NCBI RefSeq assembly: GCF_035222275.1
Contig: NC_085881.1
Span: forward strand, 5,048,282-5,112,281
Source of the DNA: Podospora bellae-mahoneyi
Lineage: Eukaryota; Ascomycota; Sordariomycetes; Sordariales; Podosporaceae
Direction: 5' to 3'
DNA: 64,000 bases
Shown here: positions 48,774-58,321 of the stretch, piece by piece
Layout: each line of letters begins with the position of its first letter
Numbering within the stretch: the first letter of the stretch is position 1
Made by a program: the position numbers and the translations under genes
Notes under the pieces: generated by a model
Databases searched by the model: none
The model's input: the letters and a program-made list of their open reading frames with translations, nothing else
What the model was told of the DNA's origin: nothing

Positions 48774-50450
48774 TTATATTTTTTTTTTTTTTTAAAAATA
48801 TATATATTTTAAAAATTTAAAAACTAAAAATAAAAAAATATATTATTAATTATATATTAAAATAAAAAGAATAATGATAGCTTTATATATATTAAAAAAA
48901 GTAATAAAATAATATAGAAAAATATAGAAAATATATAACCGCTAAATATATAAATATTTACTAAAATATATTAAAGTTAAAAATAATAAAAATATATAAG
49001 TAAAAAGGTATTTAAATAGTTAAATAAAAATAATAAAGCGTTTAAACCGATATATATAAATAAAAAAGGGCCCGAAGTTTTATATATATATATAAAAGGG
49101 CCGAATTAATATATATATATAAAGGTACCCGAATTGAAATATAAATAATAGGTAATTAAATAATTATATATATATAAAAAATATTTAAAAAGCTCTATAT
49201 ATATAAAAAAGTATTTAAGTAATATATAAATATAAAAAGTTATTTAACCGTTATAAGTAAAGTAAAACTAAGATTATTTAATATATATAAAGAAAAGAGT
49301 AGCCGAAGTATTATTTATAAATTAAAAAAAATAATAATTATAAAATATAAAAGGAAAAGTAATTAAATTATTATATATTAATAAAAATGATTAAAATACT
49401 ATATATATATAAATTAAATAACCGAATTACTATATATATTAATAAAGATAACCGAACCGCTAAATATATAGAAAAAGAAAATATAGTTATAATATATAAA
49501 TAAAAAAAATTCGAATTTCTATTTATATATATAAAAGGCGCTCGAACCGCTATATATTATAGAAAGAAAGAATTAAACCGGTATATATATATATAGAGGC
49601 GGCCGAACCGCTATATATTATATAATAATAATTAAAGCGGTATATAAATATATTAAGGCGCCCGAACCGCCATATACTATATAAAAAAATAATTAAACCG
49701 ATATATATATATATAAAGACGCCCGAACCGCTATGTACTATGTAAAAAATAATAATTAAACCGGTATATATATATATAGAGGGTTATACTTTATAAAAAA
49801 AAACCTTAAACCGGTATATATGGATATAGACGCGCCCGAATAGTTATATACTATATCAGAAAAATAATTAAACCGGTATATATATATATAAAGAGTTATA
49901 CTATATAAAGAAAGAATTAAACCGGTATATATATATATAAAGGCGTCCGAACCGCTATATATAATATTAAAAAATAGCCCAACCGCTATATATATAGAGA
50001 GGCGTACGAACCGCTATATACGATATAAAGAAAATAATTAAACCGGTATATATATATATAGAAGGTTATACTATATAAAAAAACAATTAAACCGGTATAT
50101 ATAGATATAGAGGCGGCCGAACCGCTATATACTATGTAAAGAAAATAATTAAACCGGTATATATATATATAGAGGATTATACTATAAAAGAAAATATAGA
50201 CCGGTATATATAGATATAAAGGCGCCCGAACCAAGATATACTATATAAAAGAATAGCTAAACCGGTATATATAAAAATAAAAGGCTGTAAGAACGGCTAT
50301 ATATAAGTAAAATAACCGTACGAACCGCTATATATATATTAAAAAGGCGCCCGAACCGCTATGTACTATTTAAAAAAAAAGCCGAACCGGTATATATAGA
50401 TAAAAAAGCGGCCGAACCGCTATATATAATATAGACGAATTACCGAATTA
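48774..50450 (+). repeat. Poly-T tract and AT-rich minisatellite of unit 2
   Basis: After the gene end comes a T run, then ~60-70 bp variable repeats built from CCGGTATATATATA, GGCGCCCGAACCGCTATATA and TAATTAAA. It is almost identical to 60460-62360. It contains practically no CA, so RIP has nothing to change. It is cut at 50450 by unit 3. Confidence 0.8.
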
Positions 50451-52126
50451 CTATTAATAATTCTCCGATGGATTGTAGTACAATCCGTTGAAAAGCGCAC
50501 TAAAAAAAACGCCCCACTTTAGAAACAGGGGGGTAGGATCCGTTGAGGAATTAGTTGTACGATCCGATGGGATTTCTTTTACTAAAATGAAAAAGAAAAG
50601 TATTATTAGAATCGCTATGACGAGCTGCACAGAATGGTATTAAGTGCATTATCGTACGAGCGGTGTGGAAATGGAAGTAAAAGAGGTGAAGTTGGGTATA
50701 AGTGTGCTGGTGATGTACGTGCATGGCAGTGTAAGGTTGTATAAGGGAATAGTTTTTTGTACGATCCGATAAGATTTTTCCTATTAATTTAAAAAGTAAG
50801 GATATTATTGGAATTACTATAACGAGCTGCATGGAATGATATTAAGTGTATTATCGTACGAGCGGTGGGGAATTGGAAGTAAAAGATATAAAGTTAGGTA
50901 TAAGTATACTAGTGATGCACGTGTATAGTAGTGTAAGGTTATGTAAGGGAATAGTTTTTTATACGATCCGATGAAATTTCTTCTATTAAAATAAAAGAGA
51001 AAAGTATTATTGGAATTGCTATAGCGAGCTATATAGAATAGTATTAAGTGTATTATCGTACGAGCTATATGGAAATGGAAGTAAAAGAGGTGAAGTTGGG
51101 TATAAGTGTGCTAGTGATGCACCTATATGGCAGTATAAGGTTATATAAGGGAATAATTTTTTATACGATCCGATAAGATTTTTCCTATTAAAATAAAAGA
51201 GAAAAGTATTATTGGAATTACTATAGCGAGCTGTATAGAATAGTATTAAGTGTATCGTCGTACGAGTATTATAGAAATTTAAATAATAAATTAAAATTAT
51301 AAATTCGATTTTTATTACCGTACGACTTATTTAATTATCGGAATTATTAATAACTATAAGCTCTTAGCTTCCTTTTATAGCTTATTTATTTCCCTCGTCC
51401 TCCCCTTCGGCTATAATACCCCTTTAAGTAGTAGTAAAGAAGCTACATTTACTACTATAATCCCTCCATTTGTAGTTACTATAAGTACTACCCTAGTACC
51501 TATCCGTCGTACGATAATCCCTAAACGGCCCCCTATTAAGCTTGCTGGTATAGGTAGTATAAGGAGAAGTAACTATTAAACTACGGCTTTAGATTAAAAC
51601 TGTATTAAGGTAGCTCGGATAAGTTAGTATTTTAGCCTCCTTTATTTTGCCGGGGACGTATTTAATATCGGCCGATAGTAGGGCCGAAATTACTTATTGT
51701 ATTACCTATATATTTATTAATTTAAGTATTATCGTACGGGAAAGATATATACTTATATTAATACAGAAGCTATTTATTAGCCTCCTAATATAAGGCTGGC
51801 TAGTATCGATAACTTCGTACGAGCTACGGGTACTAAGGACTAAAGCCATTTTATGTATTAATTGAAAGTCGATTATTTTGTACGATAGAAAAGTTTGTTA
51901 GAAAAGGATTTTAATGAGAATTAAAGTCGCTGTTACATAGCTGGCCTCTCGAGAGATTTGGAAAAAAAGGTATGTACCTGGTAGCCACACGTTACTACCT
52001 TCGTGCCCACGTAACTGCCTTCGTGCTAGGTGTGCCTACGCAACTGCCTTCTTGCCAGGCGTGCCTTGACCATCGTACGGGACCGACGCCTTGATCGCAA
52101 TAACACGGCTCTATTGCACAGCTGGC
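50451..52126 (+). mobile_element. Helicase-type repeat element, unit 3 (short, right-truncated)
   Basis: It begins CTATTAATAATTCTCCG inside the minisatellite of unit 2, with its palindrome at 50470-50486. It holds four array A repeats (about 50547, 50757, 50961, 51161), the minus-strand gene and about 190 bp of array B. It then stops at GGCCTAT, where unit 4 starts. It is RIPed, but less than units 1 and 2. Confidence 0.8.
51331..51849 (-). pseudogene. RIPed DUF3716-like gene, unit 3
   Basis: This is collinear with 54190-54708. The ATG is kept (51847-51849 on the minus strand), but the frame is closed by RIP-type changes, including the stop region, where TGA has become TAA. Confidence 0.7.
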
Positions 52127-52229
52127 CTATCAGTAATTCTCCGATGGATTGTAGTACAATCCGTTGAAAAGCGCACCAAAAAAAACGCCCCACTTTAGAA
52201 ACAGGGGGGTAGGATCCGTTGAGGAATCA

Positions 52230-54120
52230 GTTGTACGATCCGATGGGATTTCTTTTACCAAAATGAAAACGAAAAGCATCATTAGAATCGCCATGACGAG
52301 CTGCACAGAATGGTATCAAGTGCATCATCGTACGAGCGGTGTGGAAATGGAAGTAAAAGAGGTGAAGTTGGGTGTAAGTGTGCTGGTGATGCACGTGCAT
52401 GGCAGTATGAGGTTGTGTAAGGGAATAGTTTTTTGTACGATCCGATGAGATTTTTCCCATCAAATCAAAAGAGAAAAGCATCATTGGAATTGCCATCACG
52501 AGCTGCATAGAATAGTATCAAGTGCATCATCGTACGAGCGGTGTGGAAATGGAAGTAAAAGAGGTGAAGTTGGGTGTAAGTGTGCTGGTGATGCACGTGC
52601 ATGGCAGTATGAGGTTGTGTAAGGGAATGGTTTTTTGTACGATCCGATGAGATTTTTCCCATTAAATTAAAAGAGAAAGGCATCATTGGAATTGCCATAG
52701 GGAGCTGCATAGAATGGTATCAAGTGCATCGTCGTACGAGCTGTGTGGAAATGGAAGTAAAGATGTGAAGTTGGGTGTAAGTGTGCTGGTGATGCACATG
52801 CATGGCAGTATAAGGTTGTGCAATCAAATGGTTTGTTGTACGATCCGATGGGATTTTTCCCATCAACTTAAAAAGCAAGGATATCATTGGAATTGCCATA
52901 ACGAGCTGCATGGAATGATATCAAGTGCATCATCGTACGAGCGGTGTGGAAATGGAAGTAAAAGATATAAAGTTGGGTGCTGGTGATGCACGTGCATGGC
53001 AGTATGAGGTTGTGTAAGGGAATAGTTTTTTGTACGATCCGACGAGATTTTTCCCATCAACTTAAAAAGCAAAGATATCATTAGAATCACCTACACGAGC
53101 CGCATGAATGGCATTAAGTGCATTGTCGTACGAGCGGTGTGGAAATGGAAGTAAAAGAGGTGAAGTTGGGTGTAAGTGTGCTGGTGATGCACGTGCATGG
53201 CAGTATGAGGTTGTGTAAGGGAATGGTTTTTTGTACGATCCGATGGGATTTTTCCCATCAAATTAAAAGAGAAAAGCATCATTGGAACTGGCATAACGAG
53301 CTGCATGGAATGATATCAAGTGCATCATCGTACGAGCGGTGGGGAATTAGAAGTAAAAGATATGAAGTTGGGTGTAAGTGTGCTGGTGATGCACGTGCAT
53401 AGCAGTGTGAGGTTATGTAAGGGAATAGTTTTTTGTACGATCCGATGAGATTTCTTCCATTAAAATAAAAAGTAAGGATATCATTGGAATTGCCATAACG
53501 AGCTACACAGAATAGTATTAAGTATATCATCGTACCAGGTGTGTGGAAATGGAAGTAAAAGATGTAAAGTTGGGTGCTGGTGATGCACGTGCATGGCAGT
53601 GTAAGGTTATACAATCAAATGGTTTGTTGTACGATCCGATGGGATTTTTCCCATCAAATTAAAAGAGAAAAGCATCATTGGAACTGGCATAACGAGCTGC
53701 ACAGAATGGTATTAAGTGTATTATCGTACGAGGTGTGTGGAAATGGAAGTAAAAGATGTAAAGTTGGGTGCTGGTGATGCACGTGCATGGCAGTATAAGG
53801 TTGTGTAAGGGAATAGTTTTTTGTACGATCCGATGAGATTTTTCCCATCAACTTAAAAAGCAAAGATATCATTAGAATCACCTACACGAGCCGCATGAAT
53901 GGCATTAAGTGCATTGTCGTACGAGCTGTGTGGAAATGGAAGTAAAAGAGGTGAAGTTGGGTGTAAGTGTGCTGGTGATGCACGTGCATAGCAGTGTGAG
54001 GTTATGTAAGGGAATAGTTTTTTGTACGATCCGATGAGATTTCTTCTATTAAAATAAAAGAGAAAAGCATTATTGGAATTGCTATAGCGAGCTGCATAGA
54101 ATGGTATCAAGTGCAGTCGT
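52230..54120 (+). repeat. Array A of unit 4: ten ~200-bp repeats
   Basis: TGTACGATCCGATG or a close variant recurs at about 52230, 52433, 52634, 52837, 53030, 53233, 53433, 53627, 53821 and 54021. Each repeat also has ATCGTACGAGCGGTGTGG-like sequence about 95 bp later and GATGCACGTGCATGGCA, which contains the palindrome TGCACGTGCA. Repeats differ by swaps of internal segments (for example two forms of the 3' half). Minus-strand frames of 60-110 codons run through single repeats but change phase between them, so I do not call them genes. Confidence 0.85.
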
Positions 54121-54189
54121 ACGAGTATTACAGAAATCCAAATAATAAATAAAAATCATAAATTCGATTTTCATTACCGTACGACTTAT

Positions 54190-54708
54190 TCAGTTGTCGG
54201 AATCACTAATAACTATGAGCTCCTGGCTTCCTTCCACAGCTTGCTCATTTCCCTCGTCCTCCCCTTCGGCTGTAATACCCCTTTGAGTAGCGGTAAAGAA
54301 GCTACATCTACTGCCATGATCCCTCCACTTGCAGTTACCACAAGCACCACCCCAGTACCCATCCGTCGTACGACAATCCCTAAACGGCCCCCTATCAGGC
54401 TTGCTGGTACAGGCAGTACAAGGAGAAGCAGCCACTGAACCACGGCTTTGGATCAAGACTGCATTGAGGTAGCTCGGACGAGCTAGTACCTTAGCCCCCT
54501 TCACTTTGCCGGGGACGCATTCGATGTCGGCCGATGGTAGGGCCGAAATTGCTTGCTGTGTTGCCTATATGTTCATTAGTTCAAGCATCATCGTACGGGA
54601 AAGACATATACTTACATTAACACAGAAGCTGTTCATCAGCCTCCTGATATAAGGCTGGCCAGTGTCGATGACTTCGTACGAGCCACGGGTGCTAAGGACC
54701 AGAGCCAT
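54190..54708 (-). CDS. DUF3716-like zinc-binding protein with SUMO-interaction-like tail
   Basis: Two exons on the minus strand, 54708-54616 and 54564-54190, are joined by a 51-nt intron (donor GTAAGT, acceptor ATATAG) with the frame kept; 155 residues. The middle matches the fungal DUF3716 pattern: CTAC, then GPFRDC, then GGACGNC, then a Cys 10 residues later (HGSRC). This gives about six Cys in CxxC spacing, probably binding zinc. The tail is acidic and ends ELIVISDSDN, a good hydrophobic-acidic SUMO-interaction motif (inference). It is divergent from the long gene, with array B between them. It is intact here and RIP-killed in units 1-3. It may bind DNA or chromatin for the element; no experiment is implied. 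Confidence 0.7.
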
Positions 54709-54784
54709 CTTGTGTGTTAGTTGAAAGTCGATTGTTTTGTACGATGGAAAAGTTTGCTAGAAAAGGATTTCAATGAGAATTAAA

Positions 54785-55640
54785 GTCGCTGTTGCACAGC
54801 TGGCCTCTCGAGAGATTTGGAAGAAAAGGTGTGCACCCGGCAGCCACACGTCACTGCCTTCGTGCCCACGTAACTGCCTTCGTGCTAGGCGTGCCCACGC
54901 AACTGCCTTCTTGCCAGGCGTGCCTTGACCATCGTACGGGACCGACGCCTTGATCGGAATAACACGGCTCTGTTGCACAGCTGGCCTGTCGAGGGATTTG
55001 GAAGAAAAGGTCTGCACCCGGCAGCTACACGCCACTGCCTTCGTGTCCTGGCGTGCCTTGACTATCGTACGGGACAGACGCCCTGATCGGAATAACACGG
55101 CTCTGTTGCATAGCTGGCCTGTCGAGGGATTTGGAAGAAAAGGTCTGCACCCGGCAGCCACACGCTACTGCCTTCGTGCCCACGTAACTGCCTTCGTGCT
55201 AGGCGTGCCCACGCAACTGCCTTCTTGCCAGGCGTGCCTTGACCATCGTACGGGACCGACGCCTTGATCGGAATAACACGGCTCTGTTGCACAGCTGGCC
55301 TGTCGAGGGATTTGGAAGAAAAGGTCTGCACCCGGCAGCCACACGCTACTGCCTTCGTGCCCACGCAACTGCCTTCGTGCTAGGCGTGCCCACGCAACTG
55401 CCTTCTTGCCAGGCGTGCTCTGACCATCGTATGTGACCAGACGCCCTGATCAGAATAACACGGCTCTATTGCATAGCTGCCTGTCAAGGGATTTGGAAGA
55501 AAAGGTCTGCACCCGGCAGCCACACGCCACTGCCTTCGTGCCCACGCAACTGCCTTTGTGCCAGGCGTGCCCTAACCATCGTACGGGACCCAGACCCCGG
55601 TAACCGCACGCTACTGCCCTTATCCACTTACACGTGACCC
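54785..55640 (+). repeat. Array B of unit 4: five repeats between divergent genes
   Basis: Repeats begin CAGCTGGCCTGTCGAGGG or similar at about 54797, 54979, 55115, 55295 and 55473 and are 135-180 bp long. Inside are sub-repeats of about 30 bp (CCACGCAACTGCCTTCGTGC, then TAGGCGTGC), varying in number. ATCGTACGGGACCGACGCC recurs once per repeat. The position, between two divergent start codons, suggests a promoter or replication role. Confidence 0.75.
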
Positions 55641-55751
55641 ACTCCACTCTTTAACGGGGTATCCTTCCCCAAAAAACTTAGCAATAAACTTTAATATCAC
55701 AACATCTTGCATCGTACACAACTATCACATCACGATCAATACCATGCTAGA

Positions 55752-56177
55752 ATGGAACCTTTTATTTATATCTCCCACTTTCAAATTCTTGTTTGTAGGA
55801 AATGTAAGGTGGCTGTTCTTGTGGATGAGGTGCTTACCCATCTTCGTACGTCCCATAAAGACATTGCAGCTGTGGACAGACCGGATATCGTACGAGAGTG
55901 CAACAATTCACTGGCGGTCTTTCGAAAACAACAAGACCTAATAAACCTCACACTTCCTCCCACGGCAATTGACCCAATTCCAGAACTAGGGAAGCCTTCT
56001 TCTGATGGATTAAAGTGCGATGCCTGCGCCTATATCGTACGGACCAAGAGGGCGATGCAGGAGCACTGCCGTACGAGGCACGACTGGGTTAACCCCAACA
56101 CAAAAGGAGGAAATATTAAGGTAGCCCAACAACACCAGGGACCTTGGAAAACTGGGATATATTGCCAGCGTTTTTAA
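55752..56177 (+). CDS. OrsD-like C2H2 zinc-finger region (start of the long gene)
   Basis: The start is taken at the ATG of 55752 (MEPFIYISHFQILVC). It has two C2H2-type fingers, CRKC...HLRTSH (about residues 16-38) and CDACAYIV...HCRTRH near residue 100, in the arrangement of the OrsD family (DUF3505), which heads many large fungal mobile helicase and recombinase proteins. The frame closes at 56175, just after Y-C-Q-R-F, at a run of 5 T and 4 A. In units 1 and 2 this run is two bases longer and stays open. The next frame carries on with KSRLAAGYFEV, so this is the first segment of a longer gene. Confidence 0.7.
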   Translation: MEPFIYISHFQILVCRKCKVAVLVDEVLTHLRTSHKDIAAVDRPDIVRECNNSLAVFRKQQDLINLTLPPTAIDPIPELGKPSSDGLKCDACAYIVRTKRAMQEHCRTRHDWVNPNTKGGNIKVAQQHQGPWKTGIYCQRF

Positions 56178-57113
56178 AAGCCGGTTAGCTGCCGGATACT
56201 TTGAGGTACGATCAACGGAGCCGGCAGCCGGAAGTCCCGACCTCGTACAACAAACCCAAAGACGAAAAGAGCAGTTTATGGAATCCTATCGTACGATTAG
56301 CTCGACTCTCCAACAAACATCAACAACCATCACAGCAAGTGAGGGACGATTAGCTCAAATCCCTGGCTAACTAGGATGGGTTGGACACACCACCTTGGGT
56401 CTTTAGACCGGCAGGCCTTACATCGTGCGACCTCTCTCAACCCAAACGAGGGATGGTTAGACGGTGAGGATCCAGTTACGTTTACGGTCCTCCAAAAAAT
56501 CTGGGAGAGGATTGACCAGGTTACTGCCGATGCAATGGTAAGGTCGTCGTCCGATGAAGTCGGTTACCCCGTTCTATTCGAGGTTAATAAAAAGACGATC
56601 GACCAAAAGCCCAACAAGCCTTTTAATGGTAGTAGCCTGGTCCCTCGTACGATACAGAAGTACTCTCTTGTTTGGAAAAGGATTTTTGGGTACATTTGCC
56701 GCACACAGAGCTGGGATCAACAGGATCGGCCACCGTACGAATTAAACGCCAGCCAGACCAGAAGTCTGGAGACTGTTATACAAGTGGCATGGGAGTTTCA
56801 CCACGGTAGCGATGAGGCCGGACGAGAGTTGCTGGATCAGGTACTTGTTGATTTCTTCATTGGACTTTTGGATCATCCTCTCCCACGGTCGTCGTACGAA
56901 AGCGCCCTCCTTTCTGCCCTAGCTGCTATGGCCCTAAAGGATGATGGAAGGTGGTACACCCCGTCCGATTTTACACCACTCCTGTCTGCCATCGTCACCC
57001 TCGGTAAAGCCTTTGTCGTACGACACTCACTTTACGAGTTTGCCCAGCTGGAAGAGGCAGGCAAAAGCCTAGTCTCTTTGATATCGTCCGCCCCAAAGTC
57101 TCGAGGTTCCTGA
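56170..57113 (+). CDS. Middle part of the long gene: linker after the zinc fingers
   Basis: Two frames are needed. The first (about 56175-56345) has FKSRLAAGYFEV and a Gln/Thr-rich stretch. The second (from about 56340, open to 57113) has NPWLTRMGWTHHLG, the usual Trp-rich block after OrsD fingers, and then a helical region of about 240 residues (for example VWKRIFGYICRTQ and LLDQVLVDFFIGLLDHPL). The frame change near 56345 (GAGGGACG) is shared by the units. The end at 57113 is caused by a 4-A run at about 57060-57066, where units 1 and 2 have 5 A and stay open. This part likely packs against the recombinase-like region as its N-terminal helical domain. Confidence 0.6.
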
Positions 57114-57145
57114 CTAGGGTTCACCAAAGTAACTACCCTACACCG

Positions 57146-58321
57146 ATGGACTGGGTTTTGGAGGCTCGTGCGTATGGTATGACCATCAATAGCTCCACGG
57201 CATCCGAAGGCAGGCTTGCGCTTAACGGTACTACTATTGTATACCAGGACATCTCTACCACCATTGACGCCCTGGCCGAGATGATGCATATTCTGGTTGA
57301 TGAGATTGATCGTACGGTCCAGGACCTAACTTTCTCGTTAATATCGGACGTTCCTCTCCCGGAGATTCCTTGGGATGATTTAAAGGATGATATGAGCCAG
57401 GATAAGATTGGGTATTCCTTTCTTTCCGATCCTGGTAATATATGCTTCCGGCGGCCTTGGAATTGGATCGTACGACGCATTACCGAAAATCCTTCCCTTA
57501 CCCAACTTTGGTTGAGAGAAGAGGGCGACGGTTATGTTTATTGTACGACCGAGGCCCAGTTGTACCTGGACCGGGTAGACAAGCTCCGATCCCTCCTTTT
57601 TATCGCGATATATTTATTGTCAGGGTTGCCGCCTCGTACGACAGAGCTTTTGAGCATGAGGTTCCAGAACACACCGGTTGGAGGGCTTAGAAATATGTTT
57701 ATCCAGCACGGCATGGTCGCAATCGTACTACGGTACCACAAAGGGATAAGCCACACTGGACAGCTAAAGGTTATTCACCGCTATCTCCCAAGGGAGCTAG
57801 GTGTGAGCGTCGTACGATACCTCTGGCTTATCCACCCCTTTTGCCTCAGTTTACAACACCAGCTTGACGGAGCCTCCACCCCCACTCCATTCTTCTGGGA
57901 TACAAAATTCGTACGGCCGTTTAAGGATATCGAGTCTGGGGGTGCCGGCCCAGCTATATCCTCCAGTAACCCAGGAAACCAATGGTCGTCCGATAAAGTC
58001 AGCCGGGCCCTCTCATCGTACACAGAGCGCCACCTCGGATCCAAAATCAGTATTCGGCCCTGGCGTCATATTGCCGTGGGTATTGCCCGCCAATTTCTTA
58101 CTCATCTTATTCCAAGGAGTTTGTTGGAAAATAAGATAGTACCGTCGTCCGATGATTACGACGCGTCTGATTTTAGCTGCGACGAGGATAACGAAACTGA
58201 GGGCTTTAATCCTATGATTGCGGCTCAAACCGGCCACTCGGAAAGGGTTGCTGGGATGGTATACGCTAGGCATATTGACCAGGAAGGTTGGGGCATGCCG
58301 TACGACAACAGCGGTTTATGA
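57146..58321 (+). CDS. Tyrosine-recombinase-like region of the long gene
   Basis: The frame of 391 codons is really continuous upstream (reads S-R-F-L-T-R-V-H before 57146). Motifs in tyrosine-recombinase order: GLPPRTTELL (box I Arg, about residue 168), RYHKG (possible catalytic Lys), RPWRHIAVGIA (box II-like, with Arg where the first His of H-x-x-R is usual), and TGHSERVAGMVYAR (His plus candidate nucleophile Tyr). Such enzymes cut and rejoin DNA through a Tyr-DNA bond. The domain sits between the zinc fingers and the helicase. The frame ends at 58319, a G run (GGTTGGGGCAT, about 58238-58248... see the overlap at 58288) after which the helicase frame carries on one base back. The catalytic assignment is inference. 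Confidence 0.6.
   Translation: MDWVLEARAYGMTINSSTASEGRLALNGTTIVYQDISTTIDALAEMMHILVDEIDRTVQDLTFSLISDVPLPEIPWDDLKDDMSQDKIGYSFLSDPGNICFRRPWNWIVRRITENPSLTQLWLREEGDGYVYCTTEAQLYLDRVDKLRSLLFIAIYLLSGLPPRTTELLSMRFQNTPVGGLRNMFIQHGMVAIVLRYHKGISHTGQLKVIHRYLPRELGVSVVRYLWLIHPFCLSLQHQLDGASTPTPFFWDTKFVRPFKDIESGGAGPAISSSNPGNQWSSDKVSRALSSYTERHLGSKISIRPWRHIAVGIARQFLTHLIPRSLLENKIVPSSDDYDASDFSCDEDNETEGFNPMIAAQTGHSERVAGMVYARHIDQEGWGMPYDNSGL

Larger units (their letters stand above)
41891..50450 (+). mobile_element. Helicase-type repeat element, unit 2 (RIPed, nearly full length)
   Basis: The unit has every part: left-end palindrome (41910-41926), array A, minus-strand gene, array B, long gene, poly-T and AT-rich minisatellite. 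It is cut inside the minisatellite at 50450 by unit 3. It is RIPed throughout its coding part. Confidence 0.8.

Noticed and set aside
49986-50234. Open frame of 82 codons in the minisatellite
   Set aside because: It is pure Tyr/Ile/Phe low complexity created by TA repeats.
52227-54110. Repeated minus-strand frames in array A (many starting M-Q-L-V/P-M-A-I-P)
   Set aside because: The repeat length is not a multiple of three, frames break from one repeat to the next, and composition is low-complexity His/Phe/Thr. These are shadows of the tandem repeat.
37106-55640. CRISPR-like look of the regular arrays
   Set aside because: These are head-to-tail repeats of 135-205 bp without unique spacers, in a eukaryotic genome.
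54757-55647. Open frames in array B
   Set aside because: They are simple read-through of the repeats on both strands, with no start context or domain.
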